64,000 nt of DNA from Candidatus Aquabacterium excrementipullorum. Its GTDB lineage: Bacteria; Pseudomonadota; Gammaproteobacteria; Burkholderiales; Burkholderiaceae_C. Shown here in pieces: positions 1 through 9,900 of the stretch (positions are counted from its first letter, which is position 1; every line of letters begins with the position of its first letter). The stretch is from NCBI GenBank assembly GCA_019112875.1, contig DXIO01000147.1:1-64000 (forward strand), in the 5' to 3' direction. The notes under the pieces are model-generated. The model saw only the letters and a program-made list of their open reading frames with translations, was not told where the DNA came from and made no database searches. Position numbers and translations under genes: made by a program.

Positions 1-1228
1 CCTGGGCGTGGCCGGCCTCGCATTCAGCACCGTGGCGCAAGCCGCCGACACCATCAAGGTCGGCGTGCTGCACTCGCTGTCGGGCACCATGGCCATCTCG
101 GAAACGGTGCTCAAGGACACCGTGCTGATGGCCATCGACGAGATCAACGCCAAGGGCGGCCTGCTGGGCAAGAAGCTCGAGCCCGTGGTGGTGGACCCGG
201 CCTCCAACTGGCCCCTGTTCGCTGAAAAGGCCAAGCAACTGCTGACGCAGGACAAGGTCGCCGTGACCTTCGGCTGCTGGACCTCGGTGTCGCGCAAGTC
301 GGTGCTGCCGGTCTACAAGGAAAACAACGGCCTGCTGTTCTACCCCGTGCAGTACGAGGGTGAAGAGCTCGAGAAGAACGTGTTCTACACCGGCGCCGCG
401 CCCAACCAGCAGGCCATCCCCGCTGTGGAATACCTGATGAGCAAGGACGGCGGCTCGGCCAAGCGCTTCGTGCTGCTGGGCACCGACTACGTCTATCCGC
501 GCACCACCAACAAGATCCTGCGCGCCTTCCTGAAGAGCAAGGGCGTGGCCGATGCGGACATCATGGAGGAGTACACCCCCTTCGGTCACTCCGACTACCA
601 GACCATCATCGCCAAGATCAAGAAGTTCTCGTCCGAAGGCAAGAAGACGGCCGTGGTTTCCACCATCAACGGTGACTCCAACGTGCCCTTCTACAAGGAA
701 CTGGGCAACCAGGGCCTGAAGGCCAAGGACGTGCCCGTGGTCGCCTTCTCCGTGGGTGAAGAAGAGCTGCGTGGCGTGGACACCAAGCCCCTGGTCGGCC
801 ACCTGGCCGCCTGGAACTACTTCATGAGCATCAAGAACCCGACCAACGCCGAGTTCATCAAGAAGTGGACGGCTTACGCCAAGGCCAAAAACATCCCCGG
901 CCACAAGGACAAGCCCCTGACCAACGATCCGATGGAAGCCACCTACATCGGCATCAACATGTGGGCCCAGGCTGTCAAGAAGGCTGGCAGCACCGACACC
1001 GACAAGGTGATCGCGGCGATGGCTGGCCAGACCTTCCCGGCCCCGGGCGGCTTCATGTCCAAGATGGACGAGAAGAACCACCACCTGCACAAGCCCGTGT
1101 TCATCGGTGAAGTCAAGGCCGACGGCCAGTTCAAGGTGGTCTGGAAGACCCCGGGCCCGGTCAAGGCCCAGCCCTGGAGCCCGTACATCCCCGGCAACGA
1201 CAAGAAGAAGGATGAGCCGGAGAACTGA
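1..1228 (+). CDS. urtA: Urea ABC transporter substrate-binding protein UrtA (5' end missing)
   Basis: Periplasmic receptor that delivers urea to the UrtBC permease. The reading frame is open from base 2, so the true start and the first part of the signal peptide lie outside the window; the visible residues before AQA-ADT look like the end of a Sec signal peptide with cleavage after AQA. The mature protein starts with IKVGVLHSLSGTMA, typical of the Leu/Ile/Val-binding-protein fold of type I ABC receptors, and the segment around FGCWTSVSRKSVLPV with the YPVQYEGEE motif is characteristic of UrtA rather than of amino-acid receptors. About 400 mature residues fits the family. The urtBCDE genes follow in the same direction, which makes the assignment firm. 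A GTG at base 8 is in frame but lies inside the signal peptide and is unlikely to be the start. Confidence 0.95.
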   Translation, partial: LGVAGLAFSTVAQAADTIKVGVLHSLSGTMAISETVLKDTVLMAIDEINAKGGLLGKKLEPVVVDPASNWPLFAEKAKQLLTQDKVAVTFGCWTSVSRKSVLPVYKENNGLLFYPVQYEGEELEKNVFYTGAAPNQQAIPAVEYLMSKDGGSAKRFVLLGTDYVYPRTTNKILRAFLKSKGVADADIMEEYTPFGHSDYQTIIAKIKKFSSEGKKTAVVSTINGDSNVPFYKELGNQGLKAKDVPVVAFSVGEEELRGVDTKPLVGHLAAWNYFMSIKNPTNAEFIKKWTAYAKAKNIPGHKDKPLTNDPMEATYIGINMWAQAVKKAGSTDTDKVIAAMAGQTFPAPGGFMSKMDEKNHHLHKPVFIGEVKADGQFKVVWKTPGPVKAQPWSPYIPGNDKKKDEPEN

Positions 1229-1333
1229 TCTCGTCGTCGGAAAGCGAGCGAGTGCCCGTCCTCGTGCGGGCCTGAGCAGAGCTTGAACGCTCGGCCCAGG
1301 CCCAGACGGGCAGAACCTTGAAGCAGAGCGGTT

Positions 1334-1370
1334 CGCCCCCTGGGGGCTTCTCCAGGGGGCGTCTTTTTTG
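1334..1370 (+). terminator. Hairpin plus T-tract between urtA and urtB
   Basis: A perfect 10-bp stem (CGCCCCCTGG at 1334-1343 pairing with CCAGGGGGCG at 1352-1361) encloses an 8-nt loop and is followed by TCTTTTTT. It has the form of a Rho-independent terminator but sits inside the transporter operon, in the 175-bp gap between urtA and urtB. By analogy with other binding-protein operons it probably acts as a partial terminator that keeps urtA mRNA more abundant than the permease and ATPase message. Confidence 0.8.
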
Positions 1371-1403
1371 ACCGCCGCAGACCACAAGACAGGAACGATC
1401 CCT

Positions 1404-3020
1404 GTGAAAAAAGATGTACTGAGCATCACCACACGCTCGCTGCTGGCCGCTGTTGCGCTGGCAGGCGGGCTGTTCTGGCAAGGTGCCGCGCACGCACTCA
1501 CGGCCGATGAGGCCTACAGCGTGTCCGCTGGCGAGAACGACGACCGCATCGCCGCCCTGCAGAAGCTGCAGGCCAAAGGCGAAGACTCGGCCTTGGCCGC
1601 ACTGCTCGAGGCCCTGATGGCCGACAGCGTCAAAGTGGCCGGCAAGAAGGTCTACATCATCGACGGCGAAGAAGCGAAGGACGCCGCCACCGGTCAGGTA
1701 GTGCCGCTGCCCGCCGATGCCGAAGACGTCGTCAACAACAACCGCATGGGCAGCGAGATCGAGGCCGCGCTGGCCGCCGGCAAGCTCGCATCGCCCGACG
1801 CCGCCGTGCGTTCGGAGGCCATCGATTCGCTGGCCAACGCCGCCGACGAATCCAAGCTGCCCGTGATCGACAAGGCCCTGGCCGCCGAGACCGACGCCAA
1901 GCTCAAGGCCCGCCTGGCCTCCGTGCGCGCCAAGGCCCTGCTGGCCGCCACCGACCCCGCCCGCCGCATCGAGGCGGCCGAGGCGCTGGGTGCCCAGGGC
2001 AACCCCGAGGCCCGCGCCATGCTGATGGAACGCATGGCCGATGGCGGCGAAACCGACGTGAAGGTGCAGAGCGCGCTGCGCACGGCGCTGGACAGCGTCA
2101 ACAGCAAGCTGGCCTGGGGCGAGCGTGCTGGCGTGGTCTTCACCGGCATCAGCCTGGGCTCGATCCTGCTGCTGGCCGCGCTGGGCCTGGCCATCACCTA
2201 CGGCCTGATGGGCGTGATCAACATGGCCCACGGCGAGCTGATGATGATCGGCGCCTACGCCACCTATGTGGTGCAGAACGTGTTCCGCCACTACTTCCCG
2301 GATGCGTTCGGCTGGTACATCCTGCCGGCCATCCCGGCCGCCTTCCTGGCGTCGGCCTTGGTGGGCGCGGTGCTGGAGCGCAGCGTGTTCCGCTTCCTCT
2401 ACGGCCGCCCGCTGGAAACACTGCTGGCTTCCTGGGGCATCAGCCTGGTGCTGATGCAGGCCGTGCGCAGCCTGTTCGGCGCGCAGAACGTGCAGGTCGA
2501 GAACCCTGGCTGGCTCTCGGGCGGCTACGACATCCTGAGCAACCTCACGCTGCCCTACAACCGGCTGGCCATCATCGTGTTCGCCGGCCTGGTGCTGCTG
2601 GGCATGACCTTGCTGATCGCCAAGACGCGCATGGGCCTGTTCGTGCGCAGCGTGACGCAGAACCGCCCGATGGCCTCGTGCATGGGTGTGAACACAGCCC
2701 GTGTGGACACCATGGCCTTCTCGCTGGGCGCGGGCATCGCCGGCCTGGCGGGCTGTGCGCTCTCGCAGATCGGCAACGTGGGCCCTGACCTCGGCCAGAA
2801 CTACATCGTGGACTCGTTCATGGTGGTGGTGCTGGGCGGCGTGGGCCAGATCGCGGGCACGGTGTACGCGGCACTGGGCCTGGGCATCGTCAACAAGTTC
2901 CTGGAAGGCTGGACCGGCGCGGTGCTGGCCAAGATCTTCGTGCTGGTCATCGTGGTGATCTTCATCCAGAAGCGCCCGCAAGGCCTCTTCGCCATGAAGG
3001 GCCGCAGTGCCGAAGCCTGA
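1404..3020 (+). CDS. urtB: Urea ABC transporter permease UrtB
   Basis: Inner-membrane permease half of the urea importer, LivH family. The N-terminal third is an Ala-rich, helical, extracytoplasmic region of about 225 residues that follows a signal peptide (KKDVLSITTRSLLAAVALAG, cleavage near AHA) and is typical of UrtB. The permease proper begins near GVVFTGISLGSILLLAALGL and contains the conserved GLMGVINMAHGELMMIGAY motif. Length is 538 residues. I chose GTG at 1404 because AGGA sits about 9 nt upstream and the signal peptide begins there; a TTG at 1368 is in frame but lies in the terminator T-tract. urtC follows 18 nt downstream. Confidence 0.95.
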   Translation: MKKDVLSITTRSLLAAVALAGGLFWQGAAHALTADEAYSVSAGENDDRIAALQKLQAKGEDSALAALLEALMADSVKVAGKKVYIIDGEEAKDAATGQVVPLPADAEDVVNNNRMGSEIEAALAAGKLASPDAAVRSEAIDSLANAADESKLPVIDKALAAETDAKLKARLASVRAKALLAATDPARRIEAAEALGAQGNPEARAMLMERMADGGETDVKVQSALRTALDSVNSKLAWGERAGVVFTGISLGSILLLAALGLAITYGLMGVINMAHGELMMIGAYATYVVQNVFRHYFPDAFGWYILPAIPAAFLASALVGAVLERSVFRFLYGRPLETLLASWGISLVLMQAVRSLFGAQNVQVENPGWLSGGYDILSNLTLPYNRLAIIVFAGLVLLGMTLLIAKTRMGLFVRSVTQNRPMASCMGVNTARVDTMAFSLGAGIAGLAGCALSQIGNVGPDLGQNYIVDSFMVVVLGGVGQIAGTVYAALGLGIVNKFLEGWTGAVLAKIFVLVIVVIFIQKRPQGLFAMKGRSAEA

Positions 3021-3038
3021 CACGAAGGAACCAATCAA

Positions 3039-4180
3039 ATGAGTGCTGTGATGACTTCTCCGAGCCTGACGCTGGCGGTGCCCACCGTGCCCAACAGCGC
3101 GCTGGGTCCCAAGGGCTGGACGGCCCTGATCGCCGCGGTGATCACCGTGGTGGTGCTGGCACCGGCGCTGAACCTGCTGGTGCCGACGGACAGCGTGTTC
3201 CACCTGTCCGACTACGCCCTGTCGCTGATCGCCAAGATCATGTGCTACGCCATCTGCGCGCTGGCCATGGACCTGATCTGGGGCTATACCGGCATCCTGT
3301 CGCTGGGCCATGGCCTGTTCTTCGCGCTGGGGGGCTATGCCATGGGCATGTACCTGATGCGTCAGATCGGCCGTGACGGCAGCTACAAGAGCGATCTGCC
3401 CGACTTCATGGTCTTCCTGGACTGGAAGACCGTGCCCTGGCACTGGACCTTCAGCGAATCCTTCATCGCCCAGATGATCCTGGTGGTGCTGGTGCCGGGC
3501 CTGCTGGCCTTCGTGTTCGGTTTCTTCGCCTTCCGCTCGCGCATCAAGGGCGTGTACTTCTCGATCATCACGCAGGCGATGACCTTCGCCGCGATGCTGT
3601 TCTTCTTCCGCAATGAAACGGGCTTCGGCGGCAACAACGGCTTCACCGACTTCAAGCGCATCCTGGGCATCACCATCGCGCAGCCGTCCACCCGCATGGC
3701 GCTGTTCGTGATCACGGGCCTCACGCTGATCGGCTTCTACCTGATGGCGCGCTGGCTGGTGAACACCAAGTTCGGGCGCGTGCTGCAGGCCATCCGTGAT
3801 GCCGAGAACCGCGTCATGTTCTGCGGCTACAACCCGCTGGCCTACAAGCTGGCCATCTGGACGCTGTCGGCCATGATGTGCGGCATCGCCGGCGCCCTGT
3901 ACGTGCCGCAGGTGGGCATCATCAACCCGAGCGAGATGTCGCCGGCCGCGGGCATCGAGATGGCGATCTGGGCGGCGGTGGGTGGTCGCGCCACGCTGAT
4001 CGGCCCGATCATCGGCGCCTTCTTCGTCAACGGCGCCAAGAGCTGGTTCACCGTGGCCTTCCCGGAGTTCTGGCTGTACTTCCTGGGCCTGCTGTTCATC
4101 CTGGTCACGCTGTTCCTGCCGCAGGGCATCGTGGGCGGCGTCAAGAAGCTCCTCAACAAGAACAAGGCCGAGGTGAAGGC

Positions 4181-4184
<4 letters not shown>
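3039..4184 (+). CDS. urtC: Urea ABC transporter permease UrtC
   Basis: Second inner-membrane permease subunit, LivM family, 381 residues with about ten hydrophobic segments. Recognisable motifs are the GYTGILSLGHGLFFALGGYA stretch near residue 85 and the cytoplasmic loop with GRVLQAIRDAENRVMFCGYN, which is the permease surface that contacts the ATPases. A GAAGGA ribosome binding site lies just before ATG 3039; a second ATG 12 nt downstream is also possible. The stop codon overlaps the urtD start (ATGA), which implies translational coupling within the operon. Confidence 0.95.
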
Positions 4185-5077
<893 letters not shown>

Positions 5078-5080
5078 GCC

Positions 5081-5785
5081 ATGCTCAACGTTGAACAAGT
5101 CAACCAATACTACGGCGGCTCGCACATCCTGCGTGGCCTGGGTTTCGAGGCCAAGGTGGGCGAGGTCACTGTCGTCCTGGGCCGCAACGGCGTGGGCAAG
5201 ACCACGCTGCTCAAGAGCCTGATGGGCCTGGTGCCGATCAAGTCCGGCGCGATCAAGCTCGATGGGCAAACCATCGACAAGCTCAAGCCCTACGAGCGCG
5301 TGCGTCTGGGCGTGGGCTACGTGCCCCAGGGCCGCGAGATCTTCGGGCGCCTCACGGTGGCCGAGAACCTGCAGATGGGCCTGGCCAGCAAGCCGGGCAG
5401 CACGCCCTTTCCGGAGCAACTCTTCGATCTGTTCCCGGTGCTCAAGCAGATGATGCACCGCCGGGGGGGGGACTTGTCAGGAGGGCAGCAGCAGCAACTG
5501 GCCATCGCGCGGGCGCTGGCGGCCGGCCCCAAGCTGCTGATCCTCGACGAGCCCACCGAAGGCATCCAGCCCAGCATCATCAAGGACATCGGCCGCGCCA
5601 TCCGCAAGCTGGCCGACGAAGGTCTGAATGGCCAGAAGATGGCCGTGGTGCTGGTCGAGCAGTTCTACGATTTCGCCGCGGAACTGGCCGACCAGTACCT
5701 GGTGATGGAGCGCGGCGAGATCATCCAGCGTGGCCGTGGCGCCGACATGGAGGGCGAAGGTGTGCGCCAGCTCATGTCGATCTGA
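5081..5785 (+). CDS. urtE: Urea ABC transporter ATP-binding protein UrtE
   Basis: Second ATPase of the importer, LivF type, 234 residues. Walker A is LGRNGVGKTT, the signature is DLSGGQQQQLAIARAL, Walker B is LLILDEPTEGI, and the H-loop lies in VVLVEQFYDFA. ATG 5081 follows the urtD stop by 3 nt, so it is coupled to urtD. A run of nine G residues (5463-5471) encodes the R-G-G just before the ABC signature; a one-base slip there would destroy the protein. The urt operon ends here: no urease genes follow, so urease must be elsewhere or upstream of the window. Confidence 0.95.
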   Translation: MLNVEQVNQYYGGSHILRGLGFEAKVGEVTVVLGRNGVGKTTLLKSLMGLVPIKSGAIKLDGQTIDKLKPYERVRLGVGYVPQGREIFGRLTVAENLQMGLASKPGSTPFPEQLFDLFPVLKQMMHRRGGDLSGGQQQQLAIARALAAGPKLLILDEPTEGIQPSIIKDIGRAIRKLADEGLNGQKMAVVLVEQFYDFAAELADQYLVMERGEIIQRGRGADMEGEGVRQLMSI

Positions 5786-5854
5786 TGGCTCGTGAGTCGC
5801 TTGACGGGCCGCAAGCCGTTAGACTCGGGCCTCATTTTCTGAAAGGATGCCCCC

Positions 5855-6205
5855 ATGCCGACGACGACCGCCTCTGGCTTGCAATATGAAGACACCGTGG
5901 AGGGCTCGGGCGACGAAGCCAAGGCCGGTGCCTACGTGTCCGTGCACTACACCGGCTGGTTGTTCGACAACGGCACCAAGGGCGCCAAGTTCGATTCCAG
6001 CAAGGACCGCAACGACCCCTTCGAATTCCCGCTGGGTGCTGGCCACGTCATCCGTGGCTGGGACGAAGGCGTGCAGGGCATGAAGGTCGGCGGCACCCGC
6101 GTGCTCACCATCCCGCCCGAGCTGGGCTATGGGGCCCGCGGCGCCGGCGGCGTGATTCCGCCCAACGCCACGCTGCTGTTCGAAGTGGAACTGCTGGCCG
6201 TCTGA
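5855..6205 (+). CDS. FKBP-type peptidyl-prolyl cis-trans isomerase
   Basis: Single-domain FKBP of 116 residues that catalyses proline isomerisation during protein folding. The family core is complete: VHYTGWLFDNG near residue 30, FEFPLGAGHVIRGWDEGVQG in the middle, and IPPELGYGARGAGGVIPPNATLLFEVELL at the end, which carries the aromatic pocket residues. There is no signal peptide, so it is probably cytoplasmic. A GAAAGGA ribosome binding site lies about 8 nt upstream of ATG 5855. It follows urtE by 69 nt with no visible terminator, so it may be read from the urt operon, but nothing links it to urea uptake. Confidence 0.93.
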   Translation: MPTTTASGLQYEDTVEGSGDEAKAGAYVSVHYTGWLFDNGTKGAKFDSSKDRNDPFEFPLGAGHVIRGWDEGVQGMKVGGTRVLTIPPELGYGARGAGGVIPPNATLLFEVELLAV

Positions 6206-6226
6206 GGCTGGGCAAGGGGATCCGGC

Positions 6227-6658
6227 ATGTTCGCGCCCAGCCAGGAAGAGGTGAGACGGTTTTTCTGCAGCGCCTGGGCCAAGCACCAGGCGGTGCAGCC
6301 GCTCACGCCGCTGGAGGCCCTGGCTGTTGACTGGATCACCCAGCACCCCGAATACCACCCGGACCTGTCCGACGTGGAGGCGGCCATCGCCGCCCAGTTC
6401 CAGGTGGAGGAAGGGCGCACCAACCCCTTCCTGCACCTGTCGATGCACCTGTCGATCACCGAGCAGACCAGCATCGACCAACCCCGCGGTATCAAGGCAG
6501 CGGTGGAGCGCCTGGCGCACAGGCGCGCTTCGTTGCACGAGGCGCATCACGAGGTGATGGAGGCGCTGGGCCAGATGGTCTGGGCCTCGCAACGTTCTGG
6601 CCAGCCATTTGACGGCGAGGCCTACATCGCCGAAGTATTGGCGCGCGCCAGCCGCTGA
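6227..6658 (+). CDS. DUF1841 family protein
   Basis: Small soluble protein of 143 residues. It matches the DUF1841 family seen in beta- and gammaproteobacteria: FAPSQEEVRRFF at the N-terminus, the HPEYHPDLSD segment, NPFLHLSMHLSI EQ in the middle, and HEAHHEVMEALGQMVWASQR near the end. The function of the family is unknown. It starts 21 nt after the FKBP gene and is probably co-transcribed with it. No signal peptide or membrane segment is visible. Confidence 0.88.
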   Translation: MFAPSQEEVRRFFCSAWAKHQAVQPLTPLEALAVDWITQHPEYHPDLSDVEAAIAAQFQVEEGRTNPFLHLSMHLSITEQTSIDQPRGIKAAVERLAHRRASLHEAHHEVMEALGQMVWASQRSGQPFDGEAYIAEVLARASR

Positions 6659-6767
6659 TTTTTCGCAATACGACAAAAAGGCGCCGCCTCTCTCGATTTG
6701 GGGGCGTGCCGCAGCATGCGCGATCTGACCTAAAACCTGGTTAATGCAAGCAGGGTCACGTCATATT

Positions 6768-6783
6768 TGTGACTTCGATCACA
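6768..6783. promoter_or_regulatory. CRP/Vfr-type binding palindrome upstream of the first adhesin gene
   Basis: TGTGA-CTTCGA-TCACA is a perfect match to the CRP consensus TGTGA-N6-TCACA. It lies in the 261-bp gap between the DUF1841 gene and the adhesin gene, 136 bp before the adhesin start codon. The likely ligand is a CRP/Vfr-family regulator, inferred from the site alone. The rest of the gap holds no ORF I would support; the adhesin ribosome binding site is AGGA at about 6910. Confidence 0.7.
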
Positions 6784-6919
6784 TGTCTGGTGGGTCGCTA
6801 AGCGCGCCGGCAGGCTTAAACCTGTGATGCATTCCACCTGATTAGGGGTAGCGAGACTGTTTTAGCGCGATCACGGCAGGTTACATTTTGCCGAAACCAC
6901 GTCACAGACAGGATCCGTC

Positions 6920-9900
6920 ATGCCCATTCTTTCAAAGTCTCCCTCCGGCACCGTCACCGGCCTGTGGGGCTCCGCCTTCGTGAAGCTGCCGGGCGGCAAG
7001 CTCAAGCCGCTGCAGGTGGGGGACCATGTGAAACCGGGCGAGCAGATCATCACCACGCAAGATGGCATCGTTCAGATCACGAACCCCAAGGGTAAGGTGG
7101 TCGAGGCCAAGCCAGCGGCACCTGTCGCGGATGTGGACCGCGAAATCGCCGCACTGGAGCGCGGAGACGAAGCCACGGCCGCCGGCCTGACCGGCGGTGG
7201 TGAAGGGGGCTTGACGCCGGGCTTGCGCGTGGACCGTGTCAACGAGTCGGTCACGGGGCTGAACTTTGCATATGGCACCGATCGGCCCGTGCCTGATGTG
7301 CCCACGGGTGTCACCCAGCCCTTCCTCGGCGCGACACAAGCCAACAACCCGCCGGAGGTGGCCGACACGCCCACCAATCCCGGTGGCCCTGGCAGCGCCT
7401 TCGATCCGGTCACCGGCAATTACTCGGTGACCACGCCCGAAGACACACCGGTCAACGGCCAGGTCAAGGCCGTGGACCAGGACGGTGACGCGCTGACATT
7501 CACCAAGGGCAGCGATCCTCAGCACGGCACCGTCACCGTGAACGCCGATGGCACCTGGACCTACACGCCCAACCCAGACTACAACGGCAGCGACAGCTTC
7601 ACCGTGGTGGTCAGTGACGGCAAGGGCGGCAGCGACACCTCCACCGTCGACATCGGTGTCACGCCGGTGAACGACCCGCCCGTGGTGACGGACACGCCGA
7701 CCGATCCCTCGCATCCGACGACGACCTTCGATCCGGTCACGGGCAACTACGCCGTGACGACGCCCGAAGACACGCCTGTCAACGGCCAGGTCAAGGCCAC
7801 CGACAAGGACGGCGACGCGCTGACCTTCACCAAGGGCAGCGACCCGCTGCACGGCACGGTCACGGTGGGCACCGACGGCAAGTGGGTCTACACGCCCAAC
7901 CCCGACTACAACGGCAGCGACAGCTTCACCGTCGTCGTCAGCGATGGCAAGGGTGGCACGGACACCTCCACCATCAGCATCGGCGTCACCCCGGTGAACG
8001 ATCCGCCGGTGGCCGACGACGACTCGGTCACGACGCCGGAGGACCGTCCCGTCGTCATCGACGTGCTCAAGAACGACAAGGATGTCGATGCTGACAAGCT
8101 GACGGTGAGCGAGATCAATGGTCAGCCCATCGCCCCCGGTGGTTCGGTGACCTTGGCCAACAAGGGCACCATCACGCTGAACAACGACGGCACGCTCACC
8201 TTCACCCCGCTGCCCAACTACAACGGCGATGCCAGCTTTGACTACACCGTCAGGGATCCGAGTGGCGCCACCGACAAGGGCCATGTGACCCTGACAGTCG
8301 ATCCGCTGAGCGACACGCCCGTGGCTGCGGCCGACGAAGCGACCACACCGGAAGACACCCCCAAGGTGATCGACCTGCTGGCCAATGACACGGATGCCGA
8401 CGGCGACAAGCTGACCATCACGCAGATCAACGGCCAGCCCATCGGCGTGGGCGGGACCGTGGACCTGCCGGGCAAGGGCAGCGTCACGCTCAACAGCGAT
8501 GGCACGGTCACCTTCAAGCCGGTGCCCAACTACCATGGCGACGCCAGCTTCACCTACACCGTGACAGACGGCCAGACGCCGGTGACGGGCAACGTGAAGG
8601 TGACGGTCACCCCGGTCAACGACGCGCCCGTGGCGGCGCCCGACAGCGTCTCGACCGAAGAAGACACGCCGATCGAAGTGCAGGTGCGCAACAACGACAC
8701 CGACGTCGATGGCGATCCGCTGACGGTGACGGCCGTGACGCAAGGCGCGCACGGCACCGTGACGGTCAACCCGCAGACGGGCAACCCGGTGTACACGCCC
8801 AGCCTGGACTACGTGGGCACGGACAGCTTCACCTACACGATCAAGGACCCGTCCGGCCTGAGCAGCACGGCCACCGTGACGGTCACGATCGGTGGTGTCA
8901 ACGATGCGCCGGTGGCCCATGCGGACACCAACACCGTGGGCCAGAACACCAGCCTGGAGGTGAGCGCCCTCAACGGCGTGATCCAGAGCGCAGCCGCGCC
9001 CGCGGGCCGTGACACCGACCCCGATGGCGACACGCTGACCGTGTCGTCGGTGGGTTTTGGCAGCACGGCCGGCACGGTGGGCCAGGCGCTGGCGGGCCAG
9101 TACGGCACGCTGGTGCTCAAGGCCGACGGCTCCTACACCTACGTGCCCAACGCGGCCGCCAAGGCCCTGGACGATGGCGAGACCGGCCAGGACGTGTTCA
9201 GCTACACCGTCAAGGACGCGGGCGGCCTGAGCAGCACCAGCACGCTGACGGTGACCGTCACCGGCACCAACGACGCGCCCGTGGCCGTGGCCGACAATGC
9301 CACCACGCCCGAGGACACGACCGTGACCCTGCGCGTGCTGGACAACGACACCGACGTCGATGGCGATCCGCTGAGCATCACGCAGATCAACGGCCAGAAC
9401 GTGGCCGTGGGCACCCCGATCGTCCTCAAGGATGCGGGCGGCCTGGAGATCGCCAAGGTCACCGTCAAGGCCGACGGCACGGTGGAGGTGGACCCGGCGG
9501 CCAACTACAACGGCCCGGTCAACTTCAACTACACGGTCAGCGATGGCACGGCCACCAGCGTGGGCCAGGTCAACGTGCTGGTCGACAGCCGCAACGACCC
9601 GCCCGTGGCGGGCGATGACGAGGTCAGTGGCCCGGAGGACACCAAGTTCATCTTCGATCCGCGCGCCAACGACACCGACCCGGAAAACGACGCGCTGACG
9701 ATCACGCAGATCAACGGCCAGCCGATCAGCACGACGCAATCGGTCACGCTGACGCAAGGCGTGCTCAAGCTCAACGCCAATGGCAGCCTGGAGTTCTCGC
9801 CGAACCCGGACTTCAACGGCAAGCTGAGCTTCGAGTACACCATCAGCGACGGCAAGGGCGGCACGGACACCGCCACGGTGAACCTCACGGTCACCCCGGT

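Noticed and set aside
1161-3443. Open frame of 760 codons antisense to urtB
   Set aside because: His/Gln/Gly/Val-rich translation without any recognisable motif; urtB on the other strand is clearly real.
6932-9757. Long open frame of 941 codons antisense to the first adhesin gene
   Set aside because: It is a shadow of GC-rich repetitive coding sequence; low-complexity His/Arg/Val-rich translation, no domain, no ribosome binding site.
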